From Jaapia argillacea MUCL 33604 (lineage: Eukaryota; Basidiomycota; Agaricomycetes; Jaapiales; Jaapiaceae): a DNA stretch of 64,000 nucleotides. This document shows positions 1 to 12,694 of this stretch, in pieces. The position numbers and the translations under genes were made by a program. Each line of letters starts with the position of its first letter. Position 1 is the first letter of the stretch. The notes under the pieces are model-generated. The model was given only the letters and a program-made list of their open reading frames with translations. It did no database searches and was not told the origin of the DNA. The stretch is taken from NCBI GenBank assembly GCA_000697665.1, contig KL197722.1, positions 17,091 through 81,090 of the forward strand, in the 5' to 3' direction.

Positions 1-1546
1 AATGGGTCGTAGTTTACTTGAGATTTTGGGGTGAAGATGGTTGGGTAATCTGGGGTGCTGACGTTTTTCGAGGTTTCAGCGCACGGCCATGTACACTCGA
101 GCGACGCGGCTAGCTACACTCGAGCAACTGCCCAAACCAGGGGCGAAGAACATCACTGTTATTGGGGTGTGGTTGTCGTGTTTAGGTGAGAGGATGTTGA
201 ATGGTGCAGTGATGGTGTTGAATTGCACGGTGATGATGTCGAATTGTATGGTGGTGATACCGAACGAGGAGAAGTATCCCGAAATTGGGTATTATGAGAT
301 CGGGAGGGAGAAGGTTAGGGCCCGACGGATCCGGGAGACGAAGATCAAAGAAGGTGGGTAGGAGTGATCGGAGAACGAGGACTGATATAGAACGCGGGCC
401 GCCGAGAGAGTGAGGGGAACGATAGCAAGAACGGAACAAGAACATCGCTGAGTGGCGAGATGCGCGGGAAGCATAGATAGTAAAGGAGATGGATCGCGAG
501 GATTGATAGGTGGTGGAGGAGCGTCATATGGGAGAAGGAGGACCATATGCGCGATGGTGGAAGGAAGTGCGTTGGTGTGAATATGTAGATGTGAGATCGT
601 CGTGACGAACGTGGCGTCGATGGCTGACCTTTTGGGTGGGGACGCTCCGGTGGAAAGAGCGAGGTTGGATCTTGGAGTACGTGGATCTTTCAGTGATACG
701 GAACATAGAGGGTGTAAGTACAGGTGGAGATGAGCGAGGATTTGGATGCATATGATAACCTTTGGGCAGGAAGATACCCATGGTTGATGCCCATCATAGC
801 ACCGTATGGCGCATGCGCAACCTTGACGGCCGCCGTCTGTGAGATTTCGTATCTTTCGCCCTCTCACCTGACAACATCTCACAACGACACCAACCTCGAT
901 ACCAACAACGCGCAGCAACCCACTGCGTCGTCGTCGTCGTCGTCGATGAGAGCAGGGGCGGGGTTAGCCGAGATCTCGATTGATTGAAGTGGCTGTGCAA
1001 TTACCGGATGCAATGATATAGGCGTGGGAAGATAGGTCCAGGGAAAGAACAAGGCGAAGGCCAAGAATAACCAGCCACGCCCCGTCGACGCTCGGACCCG
1101 GCTGCCTTCAAGTCTTTTGCGGTATTCCTTGTATTTTCCTCGCTGGTTGCTATCGCGTTCATTCGTAGCCATTGCCAAGGATACAAGGCCCAGCTCGGCT
1201 TGACATCACTCGAGAAGAACCGTTTGACCGAGTGCTGTGAAGGAAGCACGGACTGGGTGCGCATTTTGGCTGGGAGAGGCTGCCTTTGTGCTGTCATCCT
1301 TCCGACGAAGTCTCTTGCCGTCACCCCTATTCCTCGCCACACCAGCTCTACTCCACTTCATCGAATCCTTTATCCTCCTCCGCTCATCCTCGCTCCTCGT
1401 CATCCACATCCCTTTCACCACACCCGCCCATCCCTTTCATCCCATCCTTCATCCAAATCCGCCCTACCACTCCATTCTTTGACAAGAAGTGACACTATCA
1501 TTCCATCTAAAGTAACACCGCCCGCCTCGAGGCTACGCAAGAAAAG
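1..1546. other. Gene-poor leader upstream of the first G-alpha gene
   Basis: No reading frame here has recognisable domains or a convincing intron-exon structure. There is a short CGT/TCG trinucleotide run near 925-947. From about 1330 to 1500 the plus strand is strongly pyrimidine-rich (CT/CC tracts), which is typical of promoters and 5' leaders of well-expressed basidiomycete genes, so the last 200-300 bases probably hold the promoter and 5' UTR of the G-alpha gene that starts at 1547. A protein-coding gene ending before 1000 cannot be excluded. Confidence 0.5.
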
Positions 1547-4010
1547 ATGGGCAATTGCTTGTCATCACAGGACGTCGCTGCGAAGGCTCGTTCGGATGCT
1601 ATCGATAGGGATATTGAGACGGACTCGAAAAAGTTTAGGAAGGAGTGTAAGATTTTGTTGTTGGGTGAGTTTCTTTCGCGTTTTTGATTCTTGAGGTTTT
1701 TGCTTCCTTTCGTGTGTTTGGGCGGCGGGCGGCTTGCATGAGGGGTTGGATTGGTGCCGGCTCCGAGCATGCGCCCATTCGTCCTTACCTCACCGCCTCT
1801 TCACTCCCTCCACTTTCTCCCTCCATACTCCTTTCTTCATTCACCTCCGTTATCTCCCTTTCTCTTTCTCTCCCTCCTTCTCCCCCCACCCTCCTTTCCA
1901 CCCCCCTTCTCCCCATACTCCTCCCCCCCTCAAACTCAAACTAACCCCCACCCCAGGTTCCGGCGAATCAGGCAAATCAACAATAGTCAAACAAATGAAG
2001 ATCATCCACCAAGGCGGTTTCTCCAAAGACGAACTAATGGCTTTTCGACCTATCATTTACAAGAATATGTTGGATAGCGCTCAGGCGATCGTGCTCGCTA
2101 TGAGGAAGTTTGAAGTGGATTGTGTTGTTCCTGGGAATCGGGTGAGTGGGTTTTTTGAGGGAGGGGGGGGTTGTGGGTGAGTTGGAAGGTTGGATGTTGG
2201 GTTGCGATGGATCTGGTTTTGTTGTGTTGGTGGGGCTATATGCGTCTCGCGTCACCTTCACCCCCAATGATATGTAGTGGAAACTCGGGATCACTCCCCC
2301 CCTCCCTCTCCCTCTCCTCCGCACCAAACCAAACTAACTAAACTACAACCCAACCCAGCCAAACGCAGACAGAATCCTAGATTACACAACAGAACCTACC
2401 ATCAACTTCATCTTCTCCTCCGAAATCTCAGATGCTATCCACCAGCTTTGGAAGGATCCGATTATTCCAAAGGTTATGGATAGGCGTTCGGAGTTTTATT
2501 TGATGGATAGTGCTAGTTAGTGAGTGCCTTTGCTTCCTTCTTTCCTTTCTCTTACTTCCTACTTCCTACTTCCTACTTCCTTCCTCGGCTCTCCTCGCGC
2601 ACCCCTCCTCGTATCCCCACACCCTCGCGCACCCATACTCTCGCATCCTCGATACTAACACACCCCCCAAACAGTTTCTTTGGAGAAGTCCAACGACTTA
2701 CTCAGCCTTCTTATTTACCGACTCCTGATGATGTGTTGAGAGCTCGAGCGAAGACTACGGGGATTACGGAGACTAGGTTTAATTTGGGGCAGTTGCAGTG
2801 CGTTGTTTAATCCTCCACCTTTCTCCTTGCTTCCCCCCCTCTTTTCCTCTTTTTCCTCTTCCCTTTTCCTCCTCATCCTCTTCCCCCCCCCTCCCCCTTC
2901 TTTTCCTCCTTACTACTCGCTCCCCTTACTATTCGTTTCTCCTCACTACTCCTTTTTACTTATCCCGAGGAACGAGGGACGCATCGCTAACACGCACCCC
3001 CACAGAATACACATGTTCGACGTTGGAGGTCAACGTTCGGAAAGGAAGAAGTGGATACATTGTTTTGAGAGTGTGACTAGTATTATTTTTTGTACGGCGT
3101 TGAGTGAGTATGATCAGGTGCTTTTGGAGGAGAGGAATCAGGTTAGTTCAGGTCCTTCTTCTACCCTTCCTTTATTCGTCCCTTCCCATTCCCTCCTTCC
3201 CTCTCCCCCTACACTTCATCCCATCCCCTCTACCCATTCCCTTCGCCCCTTCGTTCCCCGCAACGAGAACGAGAAGAGAAATGCTTACCCAAACGACAGA
3301 ACCGAATGGTAGAATCACTCGAACTTTTCGATTCTGTCATCAATTCGAGGTGGTTCCTCCGGACTTCGATAGTTTTGTTTTTGAATAAGGTGGATGTGTT
3401 TAAGGCGAAGGTTCCCAAGGTCAGTTTCCATCATCCCTGTTCTCCTCCTACCCCCCCCCCCTTCTCCCGCCCTCCCGTCCGGTTCGTGCCACCTGTTCAA
3501 CTTCACACCACACACCACCTCGCCGGTCACACCACCCGTCTAAATTCGCATCACCTCGCTTATTCGCCCGTACTGACACCTTCGCGTTAGGTCCCATTGG
3601 AAAAATACTTCCCTGAGTATACAGGAGGACCGGATATCAATAAAGCTGCCAAGTTTATTTTGTGGAGGTATATGCAGAGTAATAGGGCTCAGTTGAGCGT
3701 TTATCCTCAGTGAGTTTCCTTCGCTTTGGTGTTTGAGTTGAGGGTGTTTGTCTCCTCCGCCCTTTACTGGTTTTGTTGAGTTGGATGTGGGCATGTTTGT
3801 TTGGGCCGGATATCTTCCTCGCCCTCATATTTCCTCGTCTCTCTTATTCCCTCCCCGCAAAGAACCTCCACTCCCGAGTATATTCTGATCTTGTTTCGTT
3901 TTACGAACAGCTTGACGCAAGCGACAGATACCAGTAATATCAGATTGGTGTTTGCGGCTGTGAAAGAGACGATATTACAGAATGCGTTGAAGGATTCGGG
4001 GATTCTGTGA
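1547..4010 (+). CDS. Heterotrimeric G-protein alpha subunit, copy 1
   Basis: GTP-binding switch that couples seven-transmembrane receptors to downstream effectors at the plasma membrane. Inferred exons: 1547-1664, 1957-2141, 2359-2519, 2675-2797, 3006-3141, 3300-3419, 3591-3709, 3911-4010, giving 353 residues, the normal length. The N-terminus MGNC fits myristoylation at Gly2 and palmitoylation at Cys3. The P-loop GSGESGKST spans the first exon junction; switch [18 protein letters not shown] and a TQATDT-type motif follow. The C-terminus ALKDSGIL lacks Cys at position -4, so it has no pertussis-toxin site; from memory this ending fits the fungal group linked to cAMP signalling (inference). 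Introns are very pyrimidine-rich. A close paralog lies at 15118-17338. All splice sites are GT-AG and all GTPase motifs are intact. Confidence 0.95.
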
Positions 4011-4153
4011 CCAGGCTGGAGGGGAGGAATGGGAGTAGCGAGGAGAGCGAGAGGAGTATTGAGGGAGGAGGAGGAGGAATGTATCATTGCTTTCATATTC
4101 ATTGTTCAACGTTCTCTTTGCATCGTTTTTGTGCTTGTCGGTGAGTCCCTACC

Positions 4154-4190
4154 CCCTCCCTCCCTCCCTCCCTCCCTCCCTCCTCCTCCT
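4154..4190. repeat. CTCC/TCC microsatellite in the G-alpha copy 1 3' flank
   Basis: A run of CTCC tetranucleotides passes into TCC/CCT trinucleotides about 150 bases after the G-alpha stop codon. It lies in the probable 3' UTR or just beyond. It is a simple-sequence tract with no coding role and could be length-variable between strains. Confidence 0.85.
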
Positions 4191-5696
4191 CGCCGCCGTA
4201 CTCGCCCCTAACGTGATATCCTCGCTTTTCAGGTCATCGTCGGTCCTTTGTCTTCGGTTCCATTTTAACCGCTGTATCTATCTATCACAACTATATTCCC
4301 TCACGATATCTCAACCACATTCTCTTCATCTACATCTCTACCCCTCCCCATTGCCAAGCAAACACACAAGAACAGTCTTTTTTCCGCTATCTATTTGTTC
4401 TGATTCATGGTTGTATCATCATCGTTTAGGATGATCATGAAGAGCGTTGTGTATGTCATCCCTCGCGTTGAAACGTCGTGTCAATTGCTCTCGTCCCGAC
4501 CGAGTTCCGTCCTTGGATCCCATCGAAACATCTTACTCCATCAAGCATCACGCTGTACCATCATCCATCATCACCCCCATACTCGAATCCACCAAGTCAA
4601 AATCATCCGCGTCAAGACACGTACAATCACTCCATCCCTATTCTTCTGCCACCTACCTATCCGCGCAACTATCTCCATTGCGTATATCTAGAACTACGAG
4701 GCGGTATGGAGTACTAGCGCTACCCTGATGCCGGTCATCGTAGGAGGGCCGTTTCCTCCTTTGACCTCGATCCATTCAGTCCTTGGGCCAGGGCCGTACC
4801 ACGCGCCTTACCTTCCACCACACTAGCATTCAACCTTCGACCAGTTCACCATAGTCTGCGGACAATCCTCGGACTAAGTCTTCCGCCGAGGGAGGGGTTG
4901 GTGAAGAGTTTGTGGGGTGTGGTGATAATTCAACTTCTTTTTTGGTGGGAGGCGACGGGGCCTGTGCCTGGATCGTGGATTCGAGGATCCTGATTCCTCG
5001 GGACCGTGGACGGTGCTTTTTTCAGCCATGAGGTTTCTGTTGCAGATGTTTATCATTTTCTTGCCGTCATGAATCCTCGGGTGGTGTTGAGCTAAATATC
5101 GAATATCGACGTCCCTGCGTTCACGTTGTATGTACCCCGCCACCCTCCCCCTGTGGCTCGACGTCGTGGTCTTTTGATGACGTTCTGCCCCAACAACTTT
5201 ATGGATTCTCCTTCACACCCGCATAATTAATCTCTGTACATAGATATCGATATTCTGGCTTTCGCTTTCTCGGACGTCTGCGCTGTTAATGGTATGGCGT
5301 GGCCTTGGACTTTGTTCAACTGCGTTGGAGGTCTTGTCAATAATTGCAAGTGGAGTACTTAATTACGTTAGATAGTTGTTGCTTCCTATCGTTGCTTCAT
5401 GTTGGGTTGGGTTGGGTGTATAGCAGAGATTCTAATATTGTACCTACGGTATGTTGTGGATGTGGACTGGTAAATAATTGTAGATTTTTGGCTTCAAGCC
5501 TGGTGCAGATTTGGATGACGTCACACTGCCTTGTGGCTTCTTCCTCCAGACCGCAAGACTATATGCCTCCACCACAGCCATGCAGTTACTGCGTCTCGCA
5601 GCACCGCTAGTCTTTTTACGGCCTTTGTTTTCACCAAATCTCTCCAGTATCGTCGATTATTTCCAACCTGTCTTTCGACTGGACCGTTCAACAACA
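4191..5696. other. Region without a supported gene between G-alpha copy 1 and the NTF2-like gene
   Basis: About 1.5 kb. Open frames at 4407-4728 are overlapping, low-complexity (Ser/His/Pro-rich) and have no domain. The first part is probably G-alpha 3' UTR; the last few hundred bases should contain the promoter of the gene at 5697. Nothing else was recognised. Confidence 0.5.
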
Positions 5697-6381
5697 ATGA
5701 CTGACGCTCAAGTTACTTCCGAACCCACTCCTACGCCCCCACCTGCGGTTGCAACCCCGTCTTTACCTGATTTGACTACTTGGGTAAAGACACATCTCGC
5801 AGCAGTCTACGAAGCCACGGAGGAAGACGATCTTCGAAGTTCGTTTGAGATGGTGTTCGCACCCGAGGTTGAGATCCATCTCAATCATGAGTTGGTGTCG
5901 AGGGATGAGATGAGAGATAAGTTGATGCAGGGCCGGTTCGCTGCTAGTAGTGCGAGTTTGGAGTGGAAGAATGTTATGTGTGTTCCGAAGGAGGATGCTG
6001 AGCTGGTGAGTTCTTCACTTCGGTTGTTCAACTACATCTGGTACCTAACCTCCTCGCAGACGGGACTAGTAGCTGGATACTTTGTGATCGATCGTACATC
6101 AAAGTTCAGGATTCGAGCGGCTCCAGCACATCGAACGATGACGTGTACATTTAGTGCCAAGTGAGTACAATCGCACCGTCCTTATTACTGTTCCTGACGT
6201 CTCGATCAAAAATCGTAGGATAGATGATATCCCTTCAGTTGAAGCGGACGAACACGGTGATAAACGAAGAATAGTGCACATGTTCCAGACTAGCTTGAAC
6301 GAAGCAGCTCCCATCCATTTCGCTAGGCCGTTTGCCATGGTTCCGCAGGGGAACCTACCATCGGTCACGGAGATTAAATAA
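5697..6381 (+). CDS. Small NTF2-like/SnoaL-like hypothetical protein
   Basis: Three exons (5697-6005, 6060-6160, 6219-6381), all with clean GT-AG borders, encode about 190 residues. After a Pro/Thr-rich leader the sequence has the pattern of a small cone-shaped NTF2-like fold: a helix (DLTTWVKTHLAAVYEA), an acidic segment with FAPEVEIHLNHELVSRDEM, then beta-rich stretches (GLVAGYFVIDRTSKFRIRAAP) and a C-terminal HMFQTSLNEA. This fold assignment is an inference; no catalytic residues can be named. The ATG at 5697 was chosen because the upstream open frame is low-complexity. No signal peptide is visible. The next gene, convergent on the minus strand, ends at 6600. Confidence 0.7.
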
Positions 6382-6599
6382 TCACGAAGCTGAGCCGGAG
6401 GGCGAGAAGGGATCTCGGAAGACCACTCGAATGGGGTTGTTGGATGGCGGAGAAGTGGGCTTGCGCGATGGACAACCTGCGGGTGTGTGTATCCTGTATC
6501 CTGTACTTGTTGAATTCCATCTTTGTATATCCAGTGTGACAAGGAATCGTCAAGGCCCCTAGATAATATCCTACAAAGAGTGCCAGTCCGTGTATTCGA

Positions 6600-8106
6600 T
6601 CAGAGGTAGCCATGGGGTTCTAAGAAATCCAGTCGTTCCTCCAACTGTCGCTCGACCAATGCAATGCGCTCCTCCGATTGGACAATCATTAGGCTGACTC
6701 CACCAATGTCAGAGGTGCGTAACTTGAGTTGTCCCTGTATCAACAGCGATCGGGCTTCCCTCTGTCGAGCCAGCAGAGCGAGATAATGGGAAAGGACGGT
6801 CCATCGGGGGAAATCTTCAGAAGTACAATCCCAAGGAAGGGACTTTCGCTCTTCGTTGAGGATACGCAACTGCACTTTGTTCTGGAGCCCCCACACTTTC
6901 ATCTCCTGATTGGCAAGTCTATCTCGCAACCATCGAAGCTTCTCATCCGTCGGACCGTCGGTCGTTCCACTAGGTAGGTGTTTCGACATCTCTGTCAAAC
7001 AAGCCCACATCACCAAAGCCGCAGCCCCTTGCCGCTCCACGGATATCAGATGCCTCGCCAATTGCACCTCCAGAGAAGCTAGGTCCTCTCGAGCAACTTC
7101 TTCGCGAGTGGGCGAACGATGGTCGGCGTCAAACGATTGAATCAAAGATCTGCGGCGGGACAGTTGCTCCAGATATTGCGACCACTCTTCCCTCCAATAT
7201 GAGATGTTCCGACATATGCAGGATGCCCTCGCGCACATCCCGCAGCGGCTTGAATTGATCCCAGTCCCGAAGCCGCTCTTCCTCCTGGGATTGTTCCTGC
7301 AGCATCTGCTGCTCTCTCGCTGAATTGAGCAATCTCCTTCCCTCGTTTTCTTGGTCCGCACCCCAGCCGGGGCCCGGTTCTATCCTACTGAGGGAACGCC
7401 TCCGTTCCCTTTCCTGTCGTTGCTCGAGCTCGAGCTCGAGCAAATTCTGCCGATACTTCTGGAACGATTCATCTACTTTGGCCGTCGACTGCTCAAGCTT
7501 CGCCAGCTCCCCTCTAACCGCAGGTGATCGATGAAGGCGACCCAAGAACGCGAGGTGAAGGAGATTTAGGACCCTAGCAAACTCCACAGCATTGCAATGA
7601 TGGCGACTCCGTATCAGATCCAAAAGTGCCTGGTTCTCGTGAATACCGTCTTGCAGTTGGAAGTATAGCGAATCTGGATGGGCGCATTTGGCGAGGTTGG
7701 TCCAAATACGACTCGCGAACCACCAACAATTGAATGTGTAAATGTTATAAGTGTCGGCTTCGGCAGTGATGGACCCCAAAATGCGAACGAGGTACCAGAC
7801 ATCGACAGCATAGGATTTGAAGTAAATTGAGGCCAGGATTGTATCCTCGCCTCTCAGGGAAGCTTCGGAGCTGGATATAGTAATGGTGTCCAAGCATTTC
7901 GTGCGGGATCCAAGGCTAAGGAGTGATGCCCACGAATCAGTGTCGCGCTCTACGCGTAGAATCGTATCGTGGATGACGCGGCGAGCGTCGACGAGTTTGA
8001 TGATCAGATACTCGTGGGATGGAAATCCGGGTTGCTTCGCCCAGTGAATCTCGCGGATACATAAGCTGATAACCAGGTCTATGTCGGCCTCTTCGATCTG
8101 GCCCAT
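6600..8106 (-). CDS. NCWWFA-family protein, copy 1 (putative permuted papain-fold enzyme)
   Basis: Function unknown. The first part (8106 to about 7215) has SHEYL (His31), LRVERDTDSW (about 50-59) and YNIYTFNCWWFASRIWTNL with Cys127. The same three blocks recur at 18739-20211 and 43070-43837. The order His, then Asn-Cys about 95 residues later, resembles LRAT/PPPDE-type permuted NlpC/P60 enzymes (inference). A charged, Glu/Arg/Gln-rich probable coiled coil follows. The reading frame changes between about 7215 and 7160; a weak 52-nt intron (donor GTGCGC) would restore it, otherwise it is a frameshift. The C-terminal part ends in LEERLDFLEPHGYL. Compared with the paralogs about 30-40 N-terminal residues are missing, so an upstream exon beyond 8106 is likely. 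Confidence 0.7.
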
Positions 8107-10443
8107 CTGAGAAAGTGATGAGACTCGACTTTGGGTTTGAGCTTGTGAGTACGGGCCGAAGGAAGTTCCAAAAGGTGGGGTCGGCTACCTCTCATCGTGG
8201 TCCCGATGACTGGACGGAAAAACAGACTCCAGTTAGCATCTAGTTAGGCAACTGTTGGGAGAGATATATTGAAGAAATCGGCGCACTGAAGCTATTGCGA
8301 TGTCAGGGTATTCATGTGAACACTGATCGCAAGGACGGGATAGCGGTTCATATCGAAAGGAAAGGACTCGGAGAGGAACGTGGAAACGAATGAGTGGCTT
8401 GCATCGCCACTGCCGTAATGACCATATACACACGAACATGGACATGAATTTATTGATATTCATTGGCTGCGACGAGTAAGGCCGAGGGCTGAGTGCTCAC
8501 CAAAACAACTCCGAAATACCAGGCTAGTTGTAGGACCACCTCATTGCTAGCAACATTCATGATTAAGTCTACGACGACAGACTGAACCCACGCCATTCAC
8601 ATCCCACAAGCTGGCAGATCTTAAGAGCCCGCAATCAGTGACACAACGCGCAATAATGAGCCTCAGCACCGAACGCCCGAGGTAACACCATCACTCCTAC
8701 GAGAAGTGTTGTTCACCGGCCTCGATTCGCAATTGCACATTAAATCCGAGACGGAAGCCGAACAGCTGACTGTAGGACTCTGTAGGACCGACGAGACATG
8801 AAGATTGATATTTTAGGAGGAGAGCTAAGGACGAACGAAAAAACCAAACGGATATAGACCAGCTGGTAGGCCAACGTTGGACGTCTTCTTTCATTGAAGA
8901 GGAGCGGGGGTCAAGAATGAAGACGCTAAACTGAGTGGGCAGACGAGGAAACGTTCGTCCTTGCCTTGGGTCTTCCATGGCTGACGCACTTGATCGGAGA
9001 AGTAAGCTCCAAGTTCATGAAGGCGAGAACGCTTTTCGAAGCGCTCAGTGTCGGTTCCGCAGCAAACTGGACACAACAGGAGTTGCACGGCCCGAGAGGG
9101 AAATACCACGGGTTGAAGAGTACCAGATCAAGAGAGAGACAAAGAGATATTGTGCATGGTACGGCGGGGATAATATATAGCGCAATCCATCATCGAACAT
9201 TCGTCTTCAGTCGTTGGTTTTGATTTTCTGACCGGACAATTGTACGACGCTGCAGAAAGGAAGCATAATCTCAACCTCTAGATCATTTCTTGTCAGCTCC
9301 ACGGACGCCACCCTAGCCTCAAGAGTAACGGGATGGACTTGATAGCCAAAGAAGCTTGCAGCGCGGGCCCATTTGAATAGGAGAGGGATAAAGCTCGGAT
9401 CGCGACAATAAACCCAGAGGCGGAGACGTGAGAGTGGGCGGATCAACTGCTACCGAGGTATATCCATTTTGTACACGGCGGAGGTTGCGATTCGTCAACT
9501 ATTGTGGGGAGTGGTGCCAAGACCTTTCCGAATCGAAGAAGAAGGGCCTCGTTTCATCGTGAGCAACCGCTGAGAGAAAGAAACCCTGATGTTGGGGCCG
9601 GGAGGTGCGGTTTTCTGCGCCTAGGTACAATGAATCTTAGATGGCACGATCCGGTCCCTCTTTATTTATGAGTAAGACGTACGTGAATAGGATAGAATTT
9701 CGCCTGGAAAGCGGCGCCGAGCTAGGCGTCGAGTGCGGTGAATTATGTAGCAAAGACTTGGACCCTGGAGCGAGCGATTCAAAAATATCGCTTCAAGCTT
9801 CCAACTGGCCCACAGATAGGACTGAGCGCCTCGGGTTGGGGCTCATGTATGATGTAGGAAATTGAAGACATGAAGATCATGAGCTGGAAAGCGAAGGCCA
9901 ACCTGACGATGAGTTTTTGAGCGAGACGAAGAGGATATCCACGTGGAGTCCCGAGGTCCATTCTGGACCACGAGGCTCGGAACCGTCATGACCATGTGTT
10001 CTGTTGCTTCGCCAAGCACACGGCTGGTATTTCCGTCATTCATTGATCATATTTTCTGTTTTCTACAATTGCCATTGGGTGCAACACGCACGAATGCGCT
10101 CCCGACATACGCCTTCTCTACTCTGTACCTTTTCCTGAAGGATTAGCCCATACTCGGCGACGCAGAAACTCCGTGCAGTAGCGATCTTCACACTGTCAAA
10201 ACTTCTTCGAAGCAAAAGAATAGCTCATGATATTCCTGCGCTGTCGACGGAGCCCAGCCTCTTGCGTATGCGTATGCGTAGCTGTTTTGGTAGTGATCTC
10301 GAGCTTTCGGGGTAATTGAAGTAAAAGGCACGGCTGCTATGAAGGTGTTCATCCGCAAAATCTACCGACGTCGATTTTTGACCCCGCCAGTGCATGCCCT
10401 TTCTTCAAACCACCATCTGTAAAGTTTTGCTTGTGCGCCGAGG
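8107..10443. other. 2.3 kb without a supported gene
   Basis: Only short overlapping open frames on both strands, none with a domain, signal peptide or plausible splice series. It should hold the missing 5' exon and promoter of the minus-strand gene ending at 6600, and the promoter of the secreted protein gene starting at 10444. A short CGTATG triplication is seen near 10265-10280. Confidence 0.5.
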
Positions 10444-11230
10444 ATGTTGAAAACCACACTCTTTTATCTTTTGATTACGCTTCATGCCCTGTTTGCCTGC
10501 GTCCATGGTGCGTTTGTCTTTCCTGCTCAATGCTTTACAACCTTTCACCGAGACTCCAAACCTCTAGCCACTGTAACGGTGACGGTTACAGTTGCCCCCC
10601 AGACCTCTTCAACCGTCACTGTAACTGTTACCAGTGGAACACCAGACACATCAACAGGTCCGAACCATTCCCGTTCGTCTCTCTCCTGCGAAGCTGACCT
10701 TCAGCAGTGACAGTGACTTCCACAATTAGCGGCGGTAGTGGCGGCCCTCCGACGGTGACGACCACAGTTTCACCGCCAGGTCAAACAGTTACAACCACAG
10801 TTGGTTCTTCGTCCATTGTTGGTCACACCTGAGCTGATCCTCCGATCTGCAGACCTTTGTGGCCGCTTCGTCGACGGGTGCAGGTGGCATAGTTTCTCCT
10901 AGCAGTTCAGGTGGTAGTAGTGGAGGGAACTCGAGCGTCACTTCTACCACATCGTCTCAAACCGTCGCTAGTAATCCATCCCGTACCCCGCCTCTATCGA
11001 GCCCAAACTCAATTCCCTCAGATACACCAGGTTTACCGGAATCTTGTACGGTGGTCTGCTTCACCGTGCCGACAGCAACGTCGAGAGTTTCGTCACCGGG
11101 TACTTCGTCTGGTGCCTTGCGGGCGTCTCTGTCGCGGTCCGTGTGGGGCGGTAGTTGGAAGGGTCTTGGGGCTGTCCTAGCCGTCGCTGTAGGAGGTATG
11201 GGAGTCGGACTTGTGCACATCGCCTTTTGA
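10444..11230 (+). CDS. Ser/Thr-rich secreted, probably GPI-anchored surface protein A
   Basis: Inferred exons 10444-10657, 10705-10799 and 10853-11230 give about 228 residues. An N-terminal signal peptide (MLKTTLFYLLITLHALFACVHG) is followed by VTVTVTV repeats, a Gly/Ser/Thr linker rich in probable O-mannosylation sites, and a hydrophobic C-terminus (GLGAVLAVAVGGMGVGLVHIAF) of the kind removed at GPI attachment. No catalytic domain is visible. The design resembles fungal cell-wall structural proteins. Its neighbour at 11974-12694 has the same architecture on the same strand, so the two may be old tandem paralogs. Exon borders are inferred from GT-AG sites and frame. Confidence 0.7.
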
Positions 11231-11973
11231 TTTTCCATCATGCGAGAGGTTATTTCCCTTATGCAGTCCGGATGTGTGTAGATTTACCCCATTTTCTTGA
11301 GGACACTCTCGTACGTGCCTTGACCGTTGCATTTTCTAGCTTATTCCCTGTTTATCTTTGCTCCTTGTGGCTCATTCGCAGTTCGGTATTTTGGTTGTTA
11401 GGTAGGCAATGGTAAAAAAGTACTGCATGGACGCTACAGTAGAAACCAATGCCATCTCTTGCGTTTCTTATTTCTTCTACATTGCCGAGTCGGCAAGCAG
11501 CGTGAGAAGATTCCCATCAACACCGCCACCAAGCGAGTTTGATGGGGCTCTCTAAACTCGTCGATCGCGGTTGCCTACTCGCATTTCCAGAGTCTTTCGA
11601 ATCCACCAACGACCAGGAGGTCGTATGGTCTCGATATTGGAATCCACAATGACCTTTCAAACACTTCTATCGTCAACTGCCTCACTTCTGTGTGCACTTC
11701 CCATGCTATGCCTCTTGGCGAAGCCTAGTGACGGCATCAAACAGATATCATCCGACCGTGAAACTGTTTTTAAAATGTGCTGGACCACACGAAGGTCAGG
11801 CTAGGCCGTCGGCCATCGCTTCCTCCCCACAGTTGTTTCTCTCCTCCATTCTGTCGTCAGCTTTTCTGCTTGAACCTTGTCGCTCTTTTGCCACTCCCCA
11901 CCACTTGTTCTATATCTACAGAACATCTGAATCCTCCTGCTCGTTAACCTGAACATCAAGATCATCCGTAGCC

Positions 11974-12694
11974 ATGCGTAACTTTTCAGTGATCTTAGCC
12001 GTCTATGCATGCCTTTTGGGTTTTGGGTTTACTGGATCGCAAGGATTCATCCTTCCAAGTGCGTATTAGCTCCATCCTATTCGGCGAGGGGATTTATTTA
12101 ACTTCCATCTAGATACCACCGCCGCCGCTTCATCCTCTTCTCCCGGGACACCCACCATTGGTGAGACTGGAGTCCAAAGTCATTGACTCCCGGCATGCTA
12201 AACTTATCACTTGTCAGCAGTCACCACTGTAACTGTAACGGTGTCTGCGTCTTCCTCGTCTTCATCAAGCAAGGTCGATAACCCGTCCTCGTCATCCGCT
12301 GCGACCTCTTCCACTCCTGTCACCTCCTCTACGACCGTAAACACCTCAACCCCTTCGGTACGTGAAACCCTTTCCCAATAAGTATGCTTCGCGCGTTCTG
12401 ACATGAATGTCTCATTCACAGTCAACCGTCTCATCTTCCACGTCGACCGTAACGCCTTCAACAACGTCCACCGCATCCGTTTCCGCTCCCACCACCATCA
12501 CGGTTCCTCCAAACACATACGCCCCTCCGACTGTTTCAGGTATACCGACTAGTTACGCGGTACCAAGCTACTCGACTGTGGTGGTTTCTACCGATGCTCC
12601 TCAGCAAACAGTCGCTTCAGGAGCAACGGGCAGAGTGGCTTCTTTTGGCGGCGTTGCTTTCGCTTTGGGCGTCGCGGCGCAGTTGCTCATATAG
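11974..12694 (+). CDS. Ser/Thr-rich secreted, probably GPI-anchored surface protein B
   Basis: Four exons. The first (ATG at 11974) encodes a signal peptide, MRNFSVILAVYACLLGFGFTG. Short exons follow with splice sites near 12059/12115, 12161/12218 and 12360/12421. The body is almost wholly Ser/Thr/Val/Pro with TVTVTV and long serine runs. The C-terminus GRVASFGGVAFALGVAAQLLI is a hydrophobic GPI-type signal. No enzymatic domain. It has the same plan and orientation as the gene at 10444-11230 and, like it, probably acts at the cell wall (inference from composition). Confidence 0.75.

Noticed and set aside
292-918. 208-residue minus-strand open frame near the window start
   Set aside because: Composition is biased, several other frames are equally open, and no domain or intron pattern supports it.
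2500-3312. Long open frames rich in Ser, Phe, Leu and Pro within the first G-alpha gene
   Set aside because: They read through CT-rich introns; the spliced G-alpha reading explains the exons exactly.
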